A DNA stretch of 5,002 nt from an uncultured Rhodopirellula sp. (lineage in GTDB: Bacteria > Planctomycetota > Planctomycetia > Pirellulales > Pirellulaceae), in the NCBI GenBank assembly GCA_913061385.1, contig CAJXTM010000398.1, positions 1 through 5,002 on the forward strand, read 5' to 3'. Below the pieces are notes generated by a model. It did no database searches and was not told where the DNA came from. It saw only the letters and a list, made by a program, of their open reading frames with translations. The stretch's first letter is position 1. Every line of letters begins with the position of its first letter. A program made the translations under genes and the position numbers. Shown here in pieces: positions 1 through 5,002 of this stretch.

Positions 1-32
1 CTCGTGGGCTCGGAGATGTGTATAAGAGACAG
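1..32 (+). other. Nextera Read-2 sequencing adapter (artefact)
   Basis: Bases 1-13 match the tail of the Illumina Nextera Read-2 adapter, and bases 14-32 (AGATGTGTATAAGAGACAG) are the complete 19-bp Tn5 mosaic end. This is library-preparation sequence, not genome. Reading through it on the plus strand gives the familiar false N-terminus MYKRQ. Minus-strand frames that run off this end acquire the false tails SYTHLRAHE or LLYTSPSPR. Genuine sequence begins at 33. Confidence 0.98.
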
Positions 33-168
33 GTACTTGCATCAGCATGCCCGGCAAAGGCAATTGGTAGTACCGGCATGCTCTCGCCTCCATCATACGT
101 TCTTGCCCAGATGATTGCCTCCCCTCATCCGCAAACGCTGCCTCTGACAAGAGGCAACAAATCAGCAT
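33..168 (-). CDS. possible 5' fragment of a divergent gene for an exported protein
   Basis: I do not recognise this gene. A minus-strand frame is open from the ATG at 168-166 to the contig edge, giving 45 genuine residues before adapter. It begins MLICCLLSEAAFA followed by DEG, which resembles the hydrophobic core and A-F-A cleavage site of a Sec signal peptide. Upstream the frame stays open to a stop at 204-202 and encodes C-K-K-W-T-V-V, which would be a suitable charged n-region, but no start codon lies before the GTG at 171. No clear Shine-Dalgarno precedes 168. A competing minus frame is open from 124 (see the finding on the 79-77 start), so either a frameshift or chance is possible. Orientation would be divergent from the permease gene. 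This is a guess based on the signal-like stretch alone. Confidence 0.25.
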
Positions 169-456
169 CACGACTGTCCATTTCTTGCAGAAAGAAACGC
201 TTTAGTTGGATCAACACAGGGAACCGCCTCGCCAACTGCTGCAGGGTCTACTCGAACTTCCGTGACAAAATGAGTTCCCACTAAATGCTTCTCGGACTGC
301 AAAGGGGAAAAGCGAAACGCAACACAGTTAAAATCCGCCTCGCCGGTTGGACACTTGTTGGTTATCCTCACGGGCTGTGGCGATCACGAGCCAATCAAAC
401 ACGTGCAGATTCACATTTCATTACGACCGCCACTTTCCGCACCGACCAGGAACATC
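169..456. other. spacer upstream of the permease gene, no gene seen
   Basis: This 288-bp stretch contains only short open frames with no family-like composition or good ribosome binding sites. I found no convincing -35/-10 pair, tRNA, terminator or repeat. If the minus-strand fragment at 33-168 is real, this is a divergent promoter region. The only regulatory element I can defend is the AGGA at 448-451 before the permease start. Confidence 0.5.
448..451 (+). promoter_or_regulatory. ribosome binding site of the permease gene
   Basis: AGGA lies five bases before the ATG at 457. It supports 457 as the start over the in-frame TTG at 355, which would add 34 residues with no resemblance to the family's N-terminus. 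Confidence 0.5.
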
Positions 457-1764
457 ATGCGTTCGGAAGACGATCCACAAATACGTGTCCAAACTGCTTG
501 TCTGCTTGTCCTTGTTGCAGTCTGCATCACATTTTCTGTTTACTGGCTGCGCCCTGTGCTCGTGCCGCTGGTTGTCGCCTTCTTTGTTGTCAGTGGCATC
601 AGTCCTGTCTTAAGTGTTCTTGAGAAACGCCTGGGAGTGACACGCATCGTTGCCGCTGGCCTGTCGTTTCTTGCTGGCCTGATCGTGTTAATCATTTTTG
701 GATGTTCCATTTGGGTTTCCATGATCGACCTGTCTACCAACGCTCAGGCGTATCGCAACCGGGTGCGGACTCTTGTCGATCGTGTCGAGTCCTACTTGCC
801 TGAACGACTGTCGCTAAGAGATTCGATTAAACCGGCGACTAGAAAAAACTCAACACCACCCAAATCAAACCCCAACTCTGCAAACAGTACGACTCCCTCT
901 GCAACATCCGCTGCTGCGGCCACTCCTCAGACAACAGAACCAATAGCCCCCATAGAACCGGGGAATGAGTCGGCGAAAAATGTAACGGTAGAAAATGGCT
1001 CTGCCCCGAAGACTGCTTCCGCAGAAACGGAAGATGAGAACAGTGCCCTGAGGCCTGACAGCGAGCCAAAAAAGAAATCCGAAAAAGCAAGCCAATTTGT
1101 CGACCAGATGGTTCGCGACGGCATCACAACTCTATCGCAAGTCTTCATCAGCCTGGTATCCACCAGCGTGATCGTATTGATCTATGTATTCTTTTTGTTG
1201 ATTGGTACACCCTCAATCAGCCATTCTCCAACCCTCAGTGAAGTGGATCGCCAAATCAGATCATATCTGTCACTAAAGACAGTGATCTCAATTTTTACAG
1301 GACTGGTGTTCGGCCTCGCCCTGAGAATGTTTGGTGTTCCGATGGCATTCACATTCGGAGTGCTCGCGTTTCTGCTTAACTTTGTACCTAACGTGGGTCC
1401 AATCGTTGCCAGTCTTCTACCGATCCCACTGATCATCCTGGATCCCAACGGTACGGTGGCCTGGATGGCTGCGACCATCACGGTCATTTGCACCATTCAA
1501 TTGATCAGCGGTAACGTAGTTGAGCCGAAAATCATGGGTAATTCCTCCGACCTGCACCCGGTCACGATCTTGGTTGGGTTGATGTTTTGGGGCATGATGT
1601 GGGGTGTGATCGGGATGTTTTTGGCGACACCGATCATGGCAGCATTAAAAATCATCCTTGGAAGAATCCCCACGACAAAATCGATTGCCGACTTAATGGC
1701 CGGTCGATGGACATTCGACTTATCAAAACATCAGGAAGATTCAACGTCAAAAGCATCCAACTGA
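457..1764 (+). CDS. AI-2E family transporter (PF01594) with low-complexity insert
   Basis: The gene encodes a 435-residue polytopic inner-membrane protein of the AI-2E/TqsA/PerM family. Known members have been linked to autoinducer-2 export or Na+/H+ antiport, but most are uncharacterised, so the substrate here is unknown. Predicted membrane segments are at about 14-31, 33-50, 65-90, 228-250, 273-290, 295-328 (probably two), 334-352 and 369-400. Family signatures are clear: YLSLKT at 270-275, NFVPNVGP at 308-315, EPKIMG at 356-361, and the final block DLHPVTILVGLMFWG at 365-379 followed by a glycine-rich helix and TPIMAALK. The odd part is residues about 125-210, rich in S, T, P, A, N, E and K, inserted in the soluble segment between the third and fourth membrane spans; it explains the length above the usual roughly 350. 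The start at ATG 457 is supported by AGGA and by the family-like N-terminus. The gene ends 151 bp before the efflux genes and is probably a separate unit. Confidence 0.93.
   Translation: MRSEDDPQIRVQTACLLVLVAVCITFSVYWLRPVLVPLVVAFFVVSGISPVLSVLEKRLGVTRIVAAGLSFLAGLIVLIIFGCSIWVSMIDLSTNAQAYRNRVRTLVDRVESYLPERLSLRDSIKPATRKNSTPPKSNPNSANSTTPSATSAAAATPQTTEPIAPIEPGNESAKNVTVENGSAPKTASAETEDENSALRPDSEPKKKSEKASQFVDQMVRDGITTLSQVFISLVSTSVIVLIYVFFLLIGTPSISHSPTLSEVDRQIRSYLSLKTVISIFTGLVFGLALRMFGVPMAFTFGVLAFLLNFVPNVGPIVASLLPIPLIILDPNGTVAWMAATITVICTIQLISGNVVEPKIMGNSSDLHPVTILVGLMFWGMMWGVIGMFLATPIMAALKIILGRIPTTKSIADLMAGRWTFDLSKHQEDSTSKASN
829..1086 (+). other. sequence encoding low-complexity hydrophilic insert of the permease
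   Basis: Codons for residues about 125-210 of the AI-2E permease. The first half is rich in Ser/Thr/Pro/Ala/Asn (for example NSTTPSATSAAAATPQTTEP), and the second half in Glu/Lys/Asp/Ser, ending in a lysine cluster (KKKSEK). It contains almost no bulky hydrophobic residues and no exact DNA repeat unit that I can see. It is most likely an intrinsically disordered loop. Both flanks resume normal family sequence in frame, so it is not a frameshift product. Confidence 0.8.
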
Positions 1765-1787
1765 TGTAGCCGTTTCCATTTTCGAGT

Positions 1788-1843
1788 ATGCTGCGGGCCG
1801 ACTCCTAAACTGGAGCCAACAAGCCTAAACTGGGTCGCAGCAT
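1788..1843. repeat. 8-bp inverted repeat enclosing the direct repeats
   Basis: ATGCTGCG at 1788-1795 is the perfect reverse complement of CGCAGCAT at 1836-1843, with 40 bases between. In RNA the stem could grow by one G-U pair on each side. The two CCTAAACTGG copies lie wholly or almost wholly within the loop. It could be a regulator site, an mRNA leader structure or chance; the sequence alone does not decide. Confidence 0.45.
1804..1833 (+). repeat. two 10-bp direct repeats, 20-bp period
   Basis: CCTAAACTGG occurs at 1804-1813 and again at 1824-1833, so the copies start exactly 20 bp apart, about two helical turns. This spacing puts both on the same DNA face, as expected for paired protein-binding half-sites. 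They lie 83-112 bp upstream of the adaptor start codon. A role as operator of the efflux operon is inference. Confidence 0.5.
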
Positions 1844-1866
1844 GGACCGCTGATACAGATTCCACA

Positions 1867-1888
1867 GGGGTCGCGCCCCAATTTTTTT
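1867..1888 (+). terminator. candidate Rho-independent terminator or attenuator
   Basis: GGGG at 1867-1870 pairs with CCCC at 1876-1879 across the loop TCGCG (an extra U-G pair could close it further). Two A residues and then seven T residues (1882-1888) follow. The stem is short (4-5 bp) but all G-C, and the T tract fits an intrinsic terminator. It lies about 100 bp after the permease stop and only 27 bp before the adaptor ATG. It could end permease transcription, or act as an attenuator if the pump promoter is upstream. Confidence 0.4.
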
Positions 1889-1915
1889 GGATACCTTTCT
1901 CATCGAGTTGACTGG

Positions 1916-3289
1916 ATGAACAAAACCAAGCTTTTTCAGACTGCGATCCCCTTCGCTGTTCTGGGCTTTGCCACCTGCCTGACAGGTTGCACACGGCAAG
2001 TGAATGAGTACGTGCCACCGCCACCACCCCCGGTGACAACAGCGCTGCCTGTACGGAGCAAAATAACACCATTCCTTGAGCAAACGGGGCGTACAGAGGC
2101 TTCTGAAGAAGCAGATGTCCGAGCAAGAGTCCGCGGATTCATCCAAAAGGTTGACTTCCAGCCAGGTGAACCCGTGGTAAGGGGTGTGACGCTCTACAAG
2201 ATCGAACCTGACCAATACCAAGCGGTCTATCAGTCAGCAGCAGCCAAGGTAGAAGCAGCCAAGGCAGATATCAAAGTGAAAGAGGCGCGAGTTACAACGC
2301 TCAAGGCCGAGGTAGATCGGGCCGATCTGGAACTCAAACGAGAAGAAGACCTGAAAAAACAGGATGCAAGCTCCGAGGCCCAATACCAAAATGCTGACGC
2401 GGCCAACAAAGCAGCAAATGCGAACTGGGAATCCGGGAAAGCAGACGTTCTTGCGGCCAACGCCAATCTGAGCAGTGCAGTCGCAACGGAAGATCAAGCA
2501 AAGCTCGATCTTGCCTACACTGATGTCCATGCACCCATCGATGGTTCGATCACCAAAACTTACTTCAAGTTGGGCAACCTAGTGGAAAATGGAGATCGAC
2601 TGGCAACGGTAGTCAATGACGAGATCATCTTCGCAAACTTCAGCATCAGTGACCGCAGCCTGCTGGAATTCATGAAGGCGAGGCAGTTGGCTCAAACCGG
2701 AAATCAGATTGAGCCGGGCACGGCGGAAGACAGATGGCGTGGAAAGAAGGTTTACCTCCGCCGCGAGACCGATGAAGGATTTCCGTTTGAAGGCGAACTC
2801 GATTACGTCGATCAGGCTGGAATTGAATCCGACACCGGTACTTTGGGGCTTCGAGCCTCTTTCAAGAACGATGACCGCCAGTTGTTGCCCGGGCTATTCG
2901 TCACCATCCGCATCCCTGCAGAAGAGTCTGTCGAATCGCTGCTGATCCCAGAGGTTGCCTTGACTCGAAATGATCAAGGGTCGTTTGTCATGACCGTGGG
3001 AGCAAACGATGAAGTCATTGCCACCAAAGTGATCGTCGGTCAAACAGTGAGCGGATGGGCGATCATCCAGAGCGGCTTGAAAGATGATGACCAGGTGATC
3101 ATCAGCGGAATTCAGCGTGCACGAGCAGGTCTGAAAGTTGCCCCGACCCAGACGAAGCTTTCGGTTGATGCCGAGGCATTGTTACGCGGCCGCGGCCAAC
3201 CCGACACAGCCCCCCCTGCTAGTAATGCAGGCAAACCGACGGATGAAGCATCCGAAACCGCGCCGTCACCGACGACGCCTGCCCCTTAA
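1916..3289 (+). CDS. RND efflux periplasmic adaptor (membrane fusion) lipoprotein
   Basis: This 457-residue AcrA/MexA-type adaptor links an RND pump to an outer-membrane channel. The N-terminus has K3 and K5, a hydrophobic core and the lipobox LTGC with Cys25 as the lipidation site. A hexaproline stretch (34-39) follows. Domains in order: first half of the lipoyl/barrel-sandwich domain at about 66-98 (VRARVRGFIQKVDFQPGE), an Ala/Lys/Glu-rich coiled-coil hairpin at 104-200, second lipoyl half at 202-233 (APIDGSITK), beta-barrel at about 236-334 (TGTLGLRASF, LLPGLFVTI), and membrane-proximal domain to about 420. R142, L146 and S153 reproduce the spacing of the RLS motif at the AcrA hairpin tip that docks TolC. 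The last 34 residues are a Pro/Ala/Thr-rich tail. ATG 1916 is the only start giving a proper signal; no clear Shine-Dalgarno precedes it. The pump gene follows after 61 bp, so the two are surely co-transcribed. Drug or other substrate cannot be told from sequence. Confidence 0.95.
   Translation: MNKTKLFQTAIPFAVLGFATCLTGCTRQVNEYVPPPPPPVTTALPVRSKITPFLEQTGRTEASEEADVRARVRGFIQKVDFQPGEPVVRGVTLYKIEPDQYQAVYQSAAAKVEAAKADIKVKEARVTTLKAEVDRADLELKREEDLKKQDASSEAQYQNADAANKAANANWESGKADVLAANANLSSAVATEDQAKLDLAYTDVHAPIDGSITKTYFKLGNLVENGDRLATVVNDEIIFANFSISDRSLLEFMKARQLAQTGNQIEPGTAEDRWRGKKVYLRRETDEGFPFEGELDYVDQAGIESDTGTLGLRASFKNDDRQLLPGLFVTIRIPAEESVESLLIPEVALTRNDQGSFVMTVGANDEVIATKVIVGQTVSGWAIIQSGLKDDDQVIISGIQRARAGLKVAPTQTKLSVDAEALLRGRGQPDTAPPASNAGKPTDEASETAPSPTTPAP
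3185..3286 (+). other. sequence encoding Pro/Ala/Thr-rich C-terminal tail of the adaptor
   Basis: Codons for residues 424-457 beyond the folded membrane-proximal domain. The tail begins RGRGQPDTAPP and ends SPTTPAP, with no hydrophobic cluster, and is probably disordered. AcrA also has a C-terminal extension after this domain that is poorly ordered, so a tail as such is not unusual. The base composition (GCGGCCGC at 3186-3193, then a C-rich run) is more GC-rich than the surroundings. Confidence 0.6.
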
Positions 3290-3304
3290 TCATCGAGTCT
3301 GAAT

Positions 3305-3343
3305 GAGGGTGTTTCCCTCTTTCGATTGCATACCAGAAATCGA
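3305..3343 (+). promoter_or_regulatory. two tandem small hairpins between adaptor and pump genes
   Basis: GAGGG (3305-3309) pairs with CCCTC (3315-3319) over a five-base loop and is followed by TTT. TCGATT (3322-3327) then pairs with AATCGA (3338-3343) over a ten-base loop. The 3' arm of the second overlaps GAG at 3342-3344, the only purine-rich triplet at ribosome-binding distance (six bases) from the pump ATG at 3351. Folding could therefore tune expression of the pump relative to the adaptor. The stems are short, so chance is possible. Confidence 0.3.
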
Positions 3344-3350
3344 GCATCTG

Positions 3351-4976
3351 ATGTCGCGTTTCTTTATCCACCGGCCAATATTCGCAACTGTCATCTCAAT
3401 CATAATCGTGATTGCGGGATTCGTTTCGTTTGGCGCCTTGCCAGTAGCCAAATTCCCTGAGGTTGCACCGCCCACCGTTGCTGTGTCAGCGATTTACCCC
3501 GGCGGCAATGCAACCACGATTGCCGAAACGGTTGCTGCCCCCATTGAGCAGCAAGTCAACGGGGTGGAAGGCATGTTGTACATGTCCTCCAAAAGTGCGA
3601 ATGACGGCACCTACAACCTGACGGTCACATTCGAGCTTGGGACCGACATGGACATCGCGTCCGTGTTGGTGCAAAACCGCGTCGCCATCGCCGAACCTCA
3701 ATTACCGCAGGAGGTTCGCGCCCAAGGAATCACGACCAAGAAACGTTCCACGCAAATTCTTCAGTTCATTGCGCTAACATCGCCAGCGCAGAACGTGGAT
3801 GCATTGTATCTGAGCAACTATGCACTCACCGTCAAAGATGAATTGAGCCGGATTGCCGGCGTCGGTGATGTCACCGTTTTTGGCGCGGGTGATTACAGCA
3901 TGCGGATCTGGCTTGATCCCGAGAAATTGAAACAACGCGGCCTTACCACCGACGATGTTCTCAATGCGATCAAAGAGCAAAATGTGCAGGTGGCAGCCGG
4001 GCAAATTGGTGCCCCCCCTGCCCCGGCTGGGACCGCATTTCAATTTTCGGTGAATGCCAAGGGTCGCTTGACGGATGTCAAGGAATTTGAAGACATCATC
4101 ATTCGGACCGGAAAAGACGGGCGAAGCCTTAGCGTTGGCGATGTGGGGCGAGTTGAATTGGGCGGAAAGAACTATACCTTCAACTCAAAATTCAACGGAC
4201 AGCCATCTGCCTCGGTCGCGATTTACCAACTTCCAGGGGCCAATGCACTGACCACTGCCGGCCTGATCCGGGCAAAGATGTTGGAACTGAGCGAAAGCAA
4301 TAACTGGCCCAGCGGCATCGACTACAACATTGCCTTCGACACCACACTGTTTGTCGAAGCTTCGATATCGGAAGTCTACGAAACGCTTTTCATCGCGGTC
4401 GCTTTGGTGATCCTTGTGATCTTCATTTTCCTTCAGGACTGGCGAGCGACGGTCGTTCCCGTGGTCGCTATTCCTGTTTCCCTGATCGGCACCTTCGCAG
4501 TCATGAATGCGATCGGATTTTCGATCAACATGTTGTCATTGTTCGGGATTGTGCTGGCAATCGGAATTGTCGTGGACGATGCGATCGTGGTGGTCGAGAA
4601 CTGTACCCGACACCTTTCCGATGGGCTGAGCCCCAAGGACGCCGCCGTCAAGGCGATGGAAGAGATCACAGGGCCTGTGATTGCGACCACACTGGTACTG
4701 CTGGCCGTTTTCATTCCCAGTGCCTTCATGGGTGGAATCACCGGCCAGTTATTCCGGCAATTTGCTCTTACCATTTCGGCAGCTGTGCTGATTAGTACGA
4801 TCAACGCCCTAACACTCAGCCCCGCCTTGTGTGCAATCGTGCTGCGGAAACCCAAGGAAGCAAGATTCATCGGCTTCCGCCTGTTCAACCGCGGATTTGA
4901 TGGAGCAACCTCGATCTACAGTTTTTTCATTAGCTGGTTCGTACGCTTGGTCGTACTTGTCTTGGTCGCCTATGGC
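3351..4976 (+). CDS. RND/HAE-1 efflux pump permease (AcrB-like), 3' end missing
   Basis: The inner-membrane proton-driven pump of a tripartite efflux system. Only 542 of the usual roughly 1030-1050 residues are present. The start MSRFFIHRPIFA is the classic family N-terminus, so ATG 3351 is preferred over the in-frame ATG at 3303. TM1 is at about 10-29, followed by LPVAKFPEVAPPTV (30-43) and YPGG (49-52) as in AcrB. The porter region runs to about 335. TM2 (344-361) leads into FLQDWRATVVP, TM3 (367-387), TM4 with GIVVDDAIVVVEN, TM5, FIPSAFMGG (454-462) and TM6. D409 and D410 align with AcrB D407/D408, the essential proton-relay pair; the partner Lys and Arg on TM10/TM11 lie beyond the end. 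Genuine sequence stops inside TM7 at Gly542. The next six codons (LSLIHI) and the TGA at 4995-4997 are adapter-encoded, so the apparent stop is false. Whether the gene is intact in the genome cannot be seen. Confidence 0.96.
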
Positions 4977-5002
4977 CTGTCTCTTATACACATCTGACGC
5001 TG
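4977..5002 (-). other. Nextera Read-1 adapter, reverse complement (artefact)
   Basis: Bases 4977-4995 (CTGTCTCTTATACACATCT) are the inverted 19-bp Tn5 mosaic end. Bases 4996-5002 (GACGCTG) continue into the Nextera Read-1 adapter. Genuine sequence ends at 4976. This segment adds the false C-terminus LSLIHI to the pump protein and supplies its false stop codon. On the minus strand it creates another MYKRQ start. Confidence 0.98.

Larger units (their letters stand above)
1765..1915. other. structured intergenic region before the efflux operon
   Basis: The 151-bp gap holds an inverted repeat, a pair of direct repeats and a terminator-like hairpin, listed separately. Two tiny frames with ATG occur inside it (1788-1808, six codons; 1842-1853, three codons). 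Neither has a ribosome binding site, so I do not call them genes. No confident sigma-70 promoter can be read, although the efflux operon's promoter should lie here if the operon starts at the adaptor gene. Confidence 0.6.

Noticed and set aside
18..284. 88-residue plus-strand frame at the left end
   Set aside because: Its start and first five residues (MYKRQ) are adapter-encoded, it has no ribosome binding site, and the remainder does not resemble a protein family.
168..371. 67-residue minus-strand frame
   Set aside because: It has no ribosome binding site, no recognisable motif and an unremarkable composition; it is probably chance.
355..456. TTG start at 355 adding LVILTGC, a lipobox-like motif, to the permease
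   Set aside because: There is no charged n-region or Shine-Dalgarno, the hydrophobic stretch is too short, and a lipoprotein leader does not fit an AI-2E permease. ATG 457 with AGGA fits the family.
1788..1808. Six-codon ATG frame as a leader peptide of the efflux operon
   Set aside because: There is no Shine-Dalgarno and no codon bias suggesting attenuation, and the ATG falls in the arm of the inverted repeat.
1731..2221. Two overlapping minus-strand frames of 131 and 138 residues
   Set aside because: They are antisense to the adaptor's signal peptide and lipoyl domain, have no family features, and overlap each other.
3303..3350. Upstream ATG that would add 16 residues to the RND pump
   Set aside because: No ribosome binding site precedes it, and the canonical RND N-terminus M-S-R-F-F-I-H-R-P begins at 3351.
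4433..4888. 151-residue minus-strand open frame
   Set aside because: It lies wholly antisense to strongly conserved RND sequence (TM3-TM6) and has a shadow-type composition.
14..4995. Inverted 19-bp Tn5 mosaic ends flanking the whole insert, as in a composite transposon
   Set aside because: The bases outside the mosaic ends match Nextera library adapters, there is no transposase gene, and no target duplication can exist. It is a library artefact.

Overview
The window is one assembled contig whose two ends are Illumina Nextera (Tn5) adapter sequence. The left 32 bases are Read-2 adapter ending in the 19-bp mosaic end. The right 26 bases are the reverse complement of the Read-1 adapter and begin with the inverted mosaic end. 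Genuine DNA runs from 33 to 4976 (4944 bp). Any protein that reaches either end carries adapter-encoded residues.

The insert looks like a Gram-negative chromosome of middling GC. It holds three genes on the plus strand. (1) 457-1764 encodes an AI-2E (PF01594) family membrane permease of 435 residues, with an unusual low-complexity hydrophilic insert of about 85 residues. (2) 1916-3289 encodes a lipoprotein periplasmic adaptor (membrane fusion protein) of an RND efflux pump. (3) 3351-4976 encodes the first half (542 residues) of the cognate RND/HAE-1 inner-membrane pump, cut off by the contig end. The lipobox followed by a run of prolines in the adaptor, and the low-complexity insert in the permease, would fit a planctomycete, but this is an impression, not a proof.

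Layout: 33-168 may hold the 5' end of a divergent minus-strand gene (weak). 169-456 is a spacer with nothing convincing except a short Shine-Dalgarno before the permease. The 151-bp gap 1765-1915 is the most structured non-coding stretch: an 8-bp inverted repeat encloses two 10-bp direct repeats exactly 20 bp apart, followed by a GC hairpin with a T7 tract just upstream of the adaptor gene. The 61-bp gap between adaptor and pump holds two small back-to-back hairpins, the second overlapping the only purine-rich stretch before the pump start.

The adaptor and pump almost certainly form an operon and work together with a TolC-type outer-membrane channel that is not in the window; the adaptor keeps the R-L-S spacing of the TolC-docking hairpin tip. 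The permease is probably a separate transcription unit. I found no CRISPR array, RNA gene, natural mobile element or wholly unknown system. The points most worth checking are the adapter ends, the permease insert and the structured leader of the pump operon.
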